Assembly (NCBI GenBank): GCA_030627225.1
Contig: DAOUSM010000048.1
Coordinates: 1 to 6,820 of the forward strand
Length of the DNA stretch: 6,820 nucleotides
Direction: 5' to 3'
Source of the DNA: Candidatus Bathyarchaeota archaeon
GTDB lineage: Archaea; Thermoproteota; Bathyarchaeia; Bathyarchaeales; Bathycorpusculaceae
Each line of letters begins with the position of its first letter. Position 1 is the stretch's first letter. The position numbers and the translations under genes were made by a program. Shown here piece after piece: positions 1-5,470 of the stretch. The notes beneath the pieces were generated by a model. That model did not search any database. It was given only the letters and a program-made list of their open reading frames with translations, and had not been told where the DNA came from.

Positions 1-821
1 ACATTTTTCTCTACCGGAACCGACTCGCCAGTTATCATTGACTCATCTATAAATGAGTGTCCATCAACTACTATTCCATCAACAGGAATTTTTTCTCCAG
101 GTCTGACAATCACAATGTCGCCGACTTCAACTTCTTCAACTGGAGTTTCCCTTTCATTGTTATTCCGTAATACGATGGCATTTTTAGGCTGAAGTTCCAT
201 AAGTTTCTTAATTGTTTCTCCAGTTTTTTCAACAGCCACCTCCTCTAATAGCATACCAAGAGTTATAGTAGTGACGACAACAGCTGAAGCTTCGTAAAAA
301 ACCGGGCCATCAATGAAGAATGTTGAAAACAATGAATAGAAATAAGCGGCTGAAGCGCTTAAAGCAACAAGCACGTTCATGTCAGCGAACCTGTTTCTAA
401 GTGAATTATATGCGCCTGTGTAGAAGTGCCAACCTACGATAAACTGGACAGGAGTCGTTAGTACCAACAATAAGAGTTTCTTTTCAGGAAAATCTAGAAA
501 GTAGCTAATAACCGCGATTGGTATTGTTAATGCAAGTCCGAAAAAGATAAGCAACAACCTTCTCCTTATCGCTTTTTTACGTTCTTCAGCGGAAGTCTCC
601 TCTTCTCCCTCCACAGCTTCATATCCAACCCTCTTAATGACTCCCTTAATTTCCTCAACGTTAATCCTGTCCAAATCAAGTCTTACAATAGCTTCTCTGG
701 ATGAAAAATTCACCTTAGCTTCTATGATCCCGTCAACTCTTGATAAGCCACTTTCAATTCGTTGCGCGCATGCGGGACAATGCATCCCAAGAATTTGAAG
801 AACAACCTCTTTCTCCTTCAT
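1..821 (-). CDS. copA: Heavy-metal (probably Cu) translocating P1B-type ATPase, N-terminal part, cut by window edge
   Basis: The visible 273 residues are the N-terminal part of a membrane pump that uses ATP to export soft metal ions. I translated them by hand. An HMA metal-binding domain fills residues about 5-70, with the metal motif GMHCPAC (Cys15, Cys18). A basic stretch (RKKAIRRR, 81-88) precedes membrane helices at about 89-109, 115-133, 147-169 and 174-192. The segment MNVLVALSASAAYFYS (148-163) is typical of copper pumps. The actuator domain follows, with PGEKIPVDG (241-249) and the phosphatase motif TGES (264-267). The CPC ion motif, the DKTGT phosphorylation site and the ATP-binding domain lie outside the window, so copper specificity is inferred from GMHC and the helix style; Zn/Cd is not excluded. 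The ATG at 821-819 is the only start: an in-frame TAA lies five codons upstream. No clear Shine-Dalgarno precedes it. Confidence 0.9.
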   Translation of the reverse strand, partial: MKEKEVVLQILGMHCPACAQRIESGLSRVDGIIEAKVNFSSREAIVRLDLDRINVEEIKGVIKRVGYEAVEGEEETSAEERKKAIRRRLLLIFFGLALTIPIAVISYFLDFPEKKLLLLVLTTPVQFIVGWHFYTGAYNSLRNRFADMNVLVALSASAAYFYSLFSTFFIDGPVFYEASAVVVTTITLGMLLEEVAVEKTGETIKKLMELQPKNAIVLRNNNERETPVEEVEVGDIVIVRPGEKIPVDGIVVDGHSFIDESMITGESVPVEKN

Positions 822-828
822 CTTAGGC

Positions 829-862
829 CAGCTTTAACTAACTAAAACAGCTGTTAACTAAC
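829..862. repeat. Imperfect direct repeat in the copA upstream region (candidate operator)
   Basis: CAGCTTTAACTAAC (829-842) and CAGCTGTTAACTAAC (848-862) are the same word apart from one inserted G, starting 19 bp apart. The second copy also overlaps the perfect 10-bp palindrome AACAGCTGTT (846-855) and the palindrome GTTAAC (853-858). The pair sits 8-41 nt upstream of the copA ATG on the minus strand, where a repressor or metal sensor could bind. The sequence shows the repeat; the operator role is inferred. Confidence 0.45.
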
Positions 863-877
863 AATTAAGTGTTAAGC

Positions 878-884
878 TAAATAC
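878..884 (-). promoter_or_regulatory. Weak TATA-like element for copA
   Basis: The minus strand reads GTATTTA here, about 57 nt upstream of the copA ATG. If used, transcription would begin near 855 and the direct repeat at 829-862 would lie across the start site and leader. The match to the archaeal TATA consensus is only partial, and a leaderless promoter nearer the gene is possible. The rest of 822-935 is AT-rich and contains nothing else I can name; just after the dfx stop the minus strand has a short T-rich stretch (CCTTTTAAACATTT) that could help end the upstream transcript. Confidence 0.25.
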
Positions 885-935
885 AGTGAAATGGCTATTT
901 GGCATATTTGAGAGTTAAATGTTTAAAAGGTAATG

Positions 936-1313
936 CTAGGAAGATTTCCATAATCCGTGGAGATTGCAGTACTCCCTCGCCTCAATTTTCTCTGCTTTTA
1001 TCTCAAACTCTGCTTCCGGCTTGTCCCCTGGTTTTAAGAAACTTCTGTAAACCCTACCGTCGGCAATTATTTCTACCCATTCAATGTAGTGTTTTTCTTC
1101 CATGGGATGCGGAACACTGCCGACCTTAATCTTCACTTTGTTTCCAACTTTTTCTATTACCGGAACATGCTTTTCTAAGCCTACATCTTCAGTTTTTTCC
1201 GTCAGCAACTCCATTGGCTGGCCACAACATACAAGCTGGCCCACTCCGGAATGCAGAACCTCAACAATGTTTCCGCAGACGTTGCACCTGTAAATTTGCT
1301 TTAGTTCCGTCAT
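936..1313 (-). CDS. dfx: Desulfoferrodoxin (superoxide reductase with N-terminal desulforedoxin domain)
   Basis: This 125-residue cytoplasmic protein reduces superoxide to hydrogen peroxide without making O2, the usual superoxide defence of anaerobes. The N-terminal desulforedoxin-like domain (about 1-37) keeps all four Fe(Cys)4 ligands: Cys10, Cys13, Cys29 and Cys30 (CNVCGN ... LVCCGQPM). The catalytic neelaredoxin-like domain keeps the full Fe(His)4Cys set: His49 in EKHVPV with Glu47 and Lys48, His69 and His75 in HPMEEKHYIEW, then Cys116 and His119 in EYCNLHGLW. Length is normal for the two-iron class. The ATG lies 11 nt after the rbr stop, preceded by a modest AAAGGGAT site that overlaps that stop, so it is the last gene of the hrb-fprA-rbr-dfx cluster. 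The peroxide it makes is the substrate of the adjacent rubrerythrin, and rubredoxin, available from Hrb, is the likely donor. Confidence 0.97.
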   Translation of the reverse strand: MTELKQIYRCNVCGNIVEVLHSGVGQLVCCGQPMELLTEKTEDVGLEKHVPVIEKVGNKVKIKVGSVPHPMEEKHYIEWVEIIADGRVYRSFLKPGDKPEAEFEIKAEKIEAREYCNLHGLWKSS

Positions 1314-1324
1314 TTTCTATCCCT

Positions 1325-1909
1325 TTAATATTCCTCACACTTAAGCTGGAAGTAGCTTCTCGGATGATCACACGAAGGACACTTTTCTGGTGGTTCCTTT
1401 CCAAAATGAACGTATCCACATTCTCGGCACACCCACCAAACTTCTTTCTCCTTTCTGAAAACGGTTCCAGCCTCTACCTCTCTTAGCAATTTCTTATACC
1501 TTTCTTCATGATGTTCTTCTGCTTTGGCAATTGCCATTAATCTTGCTGCAATCTCAGGAAAACCTTCTTTTTCAGCAACATCTGCAAATTCCGGATACAT
1601 TTCCGTATGTTCATAATTTTCTCCAGCAATCGCGGCTTTCAAATTTTCCACCGTGCTACCAAGAACTGTGGGAGCCGCTGCTTCCACTTTAATCTCATCT
1701 GGTTTTTCGCTGCTTTTCTTTTTCAACTCATTAATTAACTTGAATAGATTGCTTGCATGTTCCTTTTCATTCTCTGCGGTGATCAGAAAGATTTCTGCGA
1801 TCTGTTCAAAACCTTCATTCTTGGCATTCTTTGCATAGAACGTATAACGATTTCTTGCCTGACTTTCACCAATAAACGCTTTCACCAAATTTTCAATAGT
1901 GTTTTTCAA
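1325..1909 (-). CDS. rbr: Rubrerythrin (peroxide-reducing diiron protein with C-terminal rubredoxin domain)
   Basis: This 194-residue protein is a rubredoxin-dependent peroxidase of the anaerobic cytoplasm. A four-helix ferritin-like domain covers about 1-145, with the diiron ligands in place: Glu15, Glu48 and His51 (ExxH), Glu97 and Glu100 (GENYE), Glu131 and His134 (ExxH). A rubredoxin-like Fe(Cys)4 domain follows at about 156-194, with Cys161, Cys164, Cys177 and Cys180 (CRECGY ... CPSC). Length and domain order are those of classical rubrerythrin. The start is TTG at 1909-1907: no in-frame ATG precedes the first helix, and GAGGTGA (1923-1917) sits at normal distance. That ribosome site overlaps the fprA stop codon, with 12 nt between the genes, so translation is probably coupled. 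Asp-Glu rich Lys segments at 63-76 form the inter-helix linker. An extra Cys191 near the C-terminus is not a known ligand. Confidence 0.97.
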   Translation of the reverse strand: MKNTIENLVKAFIGESQARNRYTFYAKNAKNEGFEQIAEIFLITAENEKEHASNLFKLINELKKKSSEKPDEIKVEAAAPTVLGSTVENLKAAIAGENYEHTEMYPEFADVAEKEGFPEIAARLMAIAKAEEHHEERYKKLLREVEAGTVFRKEKEVWWVCRECGYVHFGKEPPEKCPSCDHPRSYFQLKCEEY

Positions 1910-1923
1910 TTTTTACTCACCTC
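1907..1923 (-). promoter_or_regulatory. Ribosome binding site that fixes the TTG start of rbr
   Basis: The minus strand reads GAGGTGAGTAAAAATTG. GAGGTGA (1923-1917) is a strong Shine-Dalgarno sequence 7 nt before TTG. It includes part of the TGA stop of fprA (1924-1922), which ties translation of the two genes together. Confidence 0.75.
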
Positions 1924-3112
1924 AGTTTGTTAAATTTATAAAACATGTATGGTTATTTAAAATTTCATCAGCCAGTCTGTCTAATGCCTTAAAGTCCTCT
2001 TCCTTTGGGACGCCTTTTATGACAACAGGATCAAGCAACTCCATTTTTAGATTAGACATCATTCCTCTGATTTGTTCCACCATTCTTCCGCCCCAGCCAT
2101 AGGACCCAATTATTGATGCAAACCTCAGTTTCGGTCTCAAAGCATTTGCAAGATAAACCGCGTAAACAACATTCGGATGCGGACCGCCTAAGACCGTAGG
2201 CGAACCTATTACAATCGTTGCAGCATCTACTAAAGCCACTGCCAATTTTCCAATATCCGCTTTGGCTAAATTGAACTGCTTCACGGTTATGCCCCTTTCA
2301 ACTAAAGCAGCAACAAAATATTCCACCATCTTCTTGGTGCTGCCATGCATTGAGATGTAAGGCAACACAACGATGTTTTTAGGCGGGGCGTAACCCCAGT
2401 CTCTGTACGCTTCAAGTATTAACTCTGGCTTGTCACAGATGGGACCATGACTTGGCGCTATCACGTCTATTTGTAAATCTTTTATCTTCTCTAAATTCTT
2501 CTGAATCACTTTCCTAAAAGGCATCATGATTTCTGCATAATATCTCTTAGCAGCCTCGTAAAATGTTGCTTCATCAGTGACATACAAATCAGATGTTGCA
2601 AGATGAGAACCGAACAAATCGCAGGTGAAGAGTATCTTGTCTTCTCTCAGATATGTGAGCATCGTCTCTGGCCAATGAACCCAAGGAGCATGGATAAACT
2701 CTAATGTTTTATCTCCCAGCGATAGAGTTTCTCCATCTTCCACGGTTACAATTTTGCTTTCAGGAATCAGGAGCAAGTTCATGAGCAAGTTTTTACATTT
2801 AGGAGTTGCAACAACCATGGCATTTGGATACAGCTTCAACATTTGAGGCAGCGTTCCTGAATGGTCCTGTTCCGCATGGTTTGCAACAGCATAATCTATA
2901 TCCTTAACATCCAGCCGATTTAGGTTATCTATCAATACACTCGCCATAGTGGGATCAACAGTGTCTATCAAAGCTGTTTTTTCGCTGCCCTTAATCAGAT
3001 AAGCATTGTAACTTGTCCCGTCAGGAAGCGGAATAAGTTCGTCGAAAAATCGCCTATCCCAATCAACCGCTCCAACCCAGTAAATATTCGCTTTTAATTC
3101 TCTCGGCTTCAT
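1922..3112 (-). CDS. fprA: Flavodiiron protein FprA (O2/NO reductase)
   Basis: This 396-residue A-type flavoprotein reduces O2 to water (or NO to N2O) in the cytoplasm. The N-terminal metallo-beta-lactamase-like diiron domain (about 1-240) carries the complete ligand set at family-standard positions: His79, Glu81 and Asp83 in NHAEQDHSG, His146 in HWPETM, Asp165 in TCDLFGSH and His222 in PSHGPI. The C-terminal flavodoxin domain (about 245-385) has the FMN phosphate loop SMHGST (254-259) and the second FMN-contact segment GSPTVLGGPHP. Length is that of the two-domain class, without a fused rubredoxin; that domain is supplied by the upstream gene hrb, which ends only 8 nt before this ATG. The nearest Shine-Dalgarno-like GGTGG lies in the end of hrb, about 13 nt from the ATG, so coupling to hrb translation is likely. 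In methanogens such proteins take electrons from F420H2; here the Hrb neighbour argues for rubredoxin as donor. Confidence 0.97.
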   Translation of the reverse strand: MKPRELKANIYWVGAVDWDRRFFDELIPLPDGTSYNAYLIKGSEKTALIDTVDPTMASVLIDNLNRLDVKDIDYAVANHAEQDHSGTLPQMLKLYPNAMVVATPKCKNLLMNLLLIPESKIVTVEDGETLSLGDKTLEFIHAPWVHWPETMLTYLREDKILFTCDLFGSHLATSDLYVTDEATFYEAAKRYYAEIMMPFRKVIQKNLEKIKDLQIDVIAPSHGPICDKPELILEAYRDWGYAPPKNIVVLPYISMHGSTKKMVEYFVAALVERGITVKQFNLAKADIGKLAVALVDAATIVIGSPTVLGGPHPNVVYAVYLANALRPKLRFASIIGSYGWGGRMVEQIRGMMSNLKMELLDPVVIKGVPKEEDFKALDRLADEILNNHTCFINLTN

Positions 3113-3120
3113 TCTTTATT

Positions 3121-3807
3121 TCATTCCACCTTTTCAATCTGGTCTTTTGTTGCTCCGCAAACTGGGCAGACCCAGTCATCAGGCAGTTCTTCAAACGAGG
3201 TACCTGGCGGTATTCCAGATTCTGGGTCTCCTTTTCCGGGGTCATATGTATACCCGCAAACAGTGCATCTGTACTTTGCCATTTTACCGCCTCCTTTCCC
3301 TTCTTCTTTTATGTAAGTTGGAGCCGCTTTAGGAACTATACCTCTCTTTACTTCATGGTAATAAGAATAGGTCATAGGTCCCTCATCGGTGAGAACTTCG
3401 GCATCAACCACTTTACCAATGAAAATGGTATGGGTGCCTGCATCAACTTCTTTAATCACTTCAGCCTCTAAATATGCAACTGCGTTGTCCAAAACTATTG
3501 GTGCACCAGTTCTGCCCACTTTATAATTTATCCCCTCAAACTTGTCTATATCCCTTCCAGATTTGAATCCGAAATGACCTATAAACTTTAATGGTGTATT
3601 TTTTGAAAGAACTGAAACAGCAAAAACGTTGCTTTCTTGGATAAACTCATGCGTGAAGTTCTGCTTATTAACGCTTACTGCTATTGTTGCTGGTTCAGAC
3701 GTTGTTTGGAATACTGTATTGGCAATCTGACCGTTAAAGCCATCCTTTTTTCTGGAAGTTACGACGTACAAGCCATAACTTATTTTATGTAATGCTTTAC
3801 GATTCAC
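3121..3807 (-). CDS. hrb: High-molecular-weight rubredoxin: flavin reductase-like domain fused to rubredoxin
   Basis: This 228-residue fusion passes electrons from a reduced nicotinamide (or other hydride donor) through FMN to a rubredoxin iron, and on to FprA. Residues about 1-158 are a flavin reductase-like FMN domain (HKISYGLYVVTSRK near the N-terminus, GQIANTVFQTTSEPATIAVS at 26-45). A glycine-lysine linker (about 167-175) leads to a full rubredoxin (176-228) with Cys181, Cys184, Cys214 and Cys217 (CTVCGY ... CPVCG). The architecture and the fprA neighbour match the Hrb/FprA pair known from Moorella thermoacetica. The start is GTG at 3807-3805, chosen because GAGGTGG (3818-3812) lies just upstream and the first codons match the family N-terminus. 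It is the first gene of the cluster, with a TATA element at 3861-3869. The actual electron donor (NADH, NADPH or F420H2) cannot be read from the sequence. Confidence 0.95.
   Translation of the reverse strand: MNRKALHKISYGLYVVTSRKKDGFNGQIANTVFQTTSEPATIAVSVNKQNFTHEFIQESNVFAVSVLSKNTPLKFIGHFGFKSGRDIDKFEGINYKVGRTGAPIVLDNAVAYLEAEVIKEVDAGTHTIFIGKVVDAEVLTDEGPMTYSYYHEVKRGIVPKAAPTYIKEEGKGGGKMAKYRCTVCGYTYDPGKGDPESGIPPGTSFEELPDDWVCPVCGATKDQIEKVE
3280..3297 (-). promoter_or_regulatory. Internal ribosome site and ATG inside hrb (possible free rubredoxin, 3121-3282)
   Basis: Within hrb the minus strand reads AAAGGAGG (3297-3290), then 7 nt, then ATG (3282-3280), in frame with the rubredoxin domain. Starting here would give a 53-residue protein, MAKYRCTVCGY..., which is exactly the size and N-terminus of a normal stand-alone rubredoxin. 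The site is better than the ribosome sites of the other genes in the cluster. The same bases encode the linker residues KGGGK, so either two products are made, or the linker is the translated leader of an ancestral separate rubredoxin gene. Confidence 0.45.
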
Positions 3808-3818
3808 TTTTCCACCTC
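3805..3818 (-). promoter_or_regulatory. Ribosome binding site that fixes the GTG start of hrb
   Basis: GAGGTGG (3818-3812) followed by AAAA and GTG on the minus strand. The spacing is short but workable, and no ATG in frame lies between this site and the conserved N-terminus. Confidence 0.7.
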
Positions 3819-3860
3819 AGATTCCTTTGAGACGCATACCGTATTCATTCTTTATCACTC

Positions 3861-3869
3861 TTTTATATA
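3861..3869 (-). promoter_or_regulatory. TATA box of the hrb-fprA-rbr-dfx cluster
   Basis: The minus strand reads TATATAAAA, 54-62 nt upstream of the hrb GTG, preceded by CTTAAG, whose purine-rich end could act as the TFB recognition element. A start near 3836-3840 would leave a leader of about 30 nt that includes the GAGGTGG site. On the plus strand the same bases read TTTATATA, so use in the other direction is possible, though the CACTC before it is a poor TFB element. Confidence 0.6.
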
Positions 3870-3874
3870 CTTAA

Positions 3875-3891
3875 GATTATGGCTTATTATC
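3875..3891. promoter_or_regulatory. Imperfect AT-rich dyad upstream of the hrb TATA box
   Basis: GATTAT-GGCTT-ATTATC forms a dyad with five of six arm pairs matching. It lies 6 bp upstream of the TATA box in the minus direction, where an activator or redox regulator might bind. The match is short and could be chance. Confidence 0.2.
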
Positions 3892-4029
3892 ACTTCGTGT
3901 GTTGAGTGTTAATACATGAAGTAAATGAGGCTCTTTTTGCCGTTAGGTCAGCAATCATAGGCATTAAAAATCGGTTGGGAGAAGGAAATTACGAAAGGTA
4001 GTGCTAACGTGTACTTCAGAAAGTATTAA
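3879..4029 (+). other. Short open frames in the divergent intergenic region, possible gene relic
   Basis: The 239 bp between the divergent hrb and glycoside hydrolase genes holds, on the plus strand, ATG at 3879 then eight codons to TGA (3903-3905). The same frame stays open to TAG at 3999-4001 and reads protein-like (EALFAVRSAIIGIKNR). A one-base shift near 3997 continues as GSANVYFRKY to TAA at 4027-4029. No ribosome site precedes the GTG at 3906. I do not recognise a family. It may be a decayed gene remnant, or chance. Confidence 0.15.
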
Positions 4030-4034
4030 AAAGT

Positions 4035-4049
4035 GAAGGATAAAAAATG
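4035..4049 (+). promoter_or_regulatory. Ribosome binding site and start of the glycoside hydrolase gene
   Basis: GAAGGA at 4034-4040 stands 6 nt before ATG (4047-4049). A second in-frame ATG three codons later (Met4) has no better site, so the first is preferred. No convincing TATA box lies nearby; ATTAAAAAT at 3963-3971 is a weak candidate. Confidence 0.5.
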
Positions 4050-5366
4050 AATAATATGAAAGGAAAGCATCTAGTTACTATAACTTTTTTAACTGTTCTG
4101 ATAGTTGCAGCAGTGATTTCGTATACCAAGTTTCAATCCCAACAAGCAACAGAATCTTCTCCTTTTCTAATAGTGAATGGCAGTGACTTAATTCTGAATG
4201 GGACAACTCTTCGAGGAGAGATTGGCGCAAACCATGCAGATCTTGTTTGGTCCTTCATGAACGAGAGCTACACGAAATATGATAATGGCACCAAGGTTAT
4301 TGAAGATGCTGGACAATACGGCATTAGAGCCCTACGTTTTTCTGCAACAGGGCTTACAACAGAATTTCTGGAACTTTGGCATAATAATAAAACAAGATTC
4401 TGGGAATGTTTCGATAGAATGGTAGCAACAGCATCCGCTAATCATGTGTATTTAATTCCCGTCTTGATATGGACTACATGGAATGAAGACCTCGGAATGT
4501 TTGAGCCCTTCCACAATTTCTCGAGAAAAATCGGAATTTTAAAATCAGCAGAAATTGACAACAAAAGTCAAGTGTTCGTTCCGAATTCCACAGCAAATCA
4601 AATGTTCAAAAATTTCACTAGAGAACTTATCACAAGATATAAGGATAACCCGACAATTTTGATGTGGGAAATAGGCAATGAACTCAACCTGGTTTACGGA
4701 AGAGCTGAACGATACTTTAATAATATAACAGATCTGCATGATTTCTTACAAGATACTACAACATTCATACGTAGTATAGACCCAAATCATCCTATTGAAT
4801 CAGGGATGGCTGCACCAACAATAAAAGTATCTTCTGAAGACATACCTCAAGGAGAAACGCTTGACGAAGCACTAGGCTATTTTATCCTTTTCAATCTGTA
4901 CGTGGATATTGCCAGCATTCACACATACAAGCATTATAATACGTCAGATAGAGATCAGTGTGGAGAAGTATATGGAATAAGCGAGGAAGAATACATCTGC
5001 CTGTTCTGGAACATTTCAAAAACCATGAAAAAACCAATGATAATAGGAGAATTCGGAGAACAAGGGCCAGAGAACGCAGATTCCGCACCTAACAATAGCA
5101 AATTCATTGAAGAAGTCATAAACACGACACGAAAACATGGAATACCTTTAGCCTTAATATGGGAATGGGAAGTGCCAAACGAAACATTAGTAGGCAAAGA
5201 AAGAAGGCGATGGAATGTTGGCCCAGAAAAAACTCCTCATATTATAAATCTTATTCCAGAACTTCCTCCACTAACTATTCTACCATTACTTATGGTTATC
5301 TCAATAATCACCATCACATCTGCAAAGAAAATCCGAAAAGGAAAACAGCTCACCACCTGTAAATAG
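4047..5366 (+). CDS. Membrane-anchored extracellular glycoside hydrolase, GH5-like (clan A)
   Basis: This 439-residue protein looks like a cell-surface beta-glycanase. A hydrophobic N-terminal segment (about 9-26) after a short basic start is a signal peptide or anchor. The body (about 40-395) has clan GH-A TIM-barrel landmarks: GIRALRFS (strand 2), LMWEIGNELN with acid/base Glu212 after strand 4, SIHTY (292-294), IIGEFGE with nucleophile Glu335 after strand 7, and LIWEWE with Trp372 at strand 8. This pattern fits GH5-type cellulases and mannanases, but the substrate cannot be assigned. Residues 404-426 (PELPPLTILPLLMVIS...) and the basic tail KKIRKGK resemble archaeal C-terminal surface anchors. 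Fifteen Asn-X-Ser/Thr sequons lie between 44 and 378, consistent with an exported, heavily N-glycosylated protein. It stands alone, divergent from the oxygen-defence cluster, and no sugar transporter or second glycosidase is seen beside it. Confidence 0.85.
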   Translation: MNNMKGKHLVTITFLTVLIVAAVISYTKFQSQQATESSPFLIVNGSDLILNGTTLRGEIGANHADLVWSFMNESYTKYDNGTKVIEDAGQYGIRALRFSATGLTTEFLELWHNNKTRFWECFDRMVATASANHVYLIPVLIWTTWNEDLGMFEPFHNFSRKIGILKSAEIDNKSQVFVPNSTANQMFKNFTRELITRYKDNPTILMWEIGNELNLVYGRAERYFNNITDLHDFLQDTTTFIRSIDPNHPIESGMAAPTIKVSSEDIPQGETLDEALGYFILFNLYVDIASIHTYKHYNTSDRDQCGEVYGISEEEYICLFWNISKTMKKPMIIGEFGEQGPENADSAPNNSKFIEEVINTTRKHGIPLALIWEWEVPNETLVGKERRRWNVGPEKTPHIINLIPELPPLTILPLLMVISIITITSAKKIRKGKQLTTCK

Positions 5367-5384
5367 GAGCTATAGAGGTTTTCA

Positions 5385-5415
5385 GAGAGCAGCAAAGCTC
5401 TCGTTAAAAAGAGAG
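5385..5415. terminator. Hairpin pair with two exclusive pairings between the glycoside hydrolase gene and tRNA-Cys
   Basis: GAGAGC (5385-5390) pairs with GCTCTC (5397-5402); alternatively CTCTC (5398-5402) pairs with GAGAG (5411-5415), so only one stem can form at a time. On the minus strand CTCTTTTTAAC (5413-5403) gives a T5 run about 60 nt after the tRNA, a plausible archaeal T-tract terminator for that transcript. On the plus strand no T-run follows the first stem. The rest of 5367-5470 shows nothing further. Confidence 0.3.
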
Positions 5416-5470
5416 GTATCCGAGGTTAATGACGCATAAATCCCTCAATAAACCATAATTCACGGCGCTA

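Noticed and set aside
899..1486. Plus-strand open frames of 63-90 codons opposite dfx and the end of rbr
   Set aside because: They are antisense to genes with complete catalytic motifs, have no ribosome sites and read as low-complexity Ser/Pro/Phe-rich shadows.
1653..2102. Plus-strand open frames opposite rbr and fprA
   Set aside because: Hydrophobic Ser/Phe-rich readings are the usual complement of acidic and lysine-rich genes; no start signals.
3063..3245. Minus-strand 60-codon frame bridging hrb and fprA
   Set aside because: It overlaps the rubredoxin domain and the N-terminus of FprA in another frame; both are well supported, and it resembles no family I know.
4545..5362. Open frames of 64-80 codons on both strands inside the glycoside hydrolase gene
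   Set aside because: Shadows of the hydrolase frame, which carries both catalytic Glu motifs and the sequon pattern.
5385..5402. Bacterial-type intrinsic terminator for the glycoside hydrolase gene
   Set aside because: The 6-bp stem is not followed by a T-run on the plus strand (GTTAAAAAG follows), so it does not fit that model.
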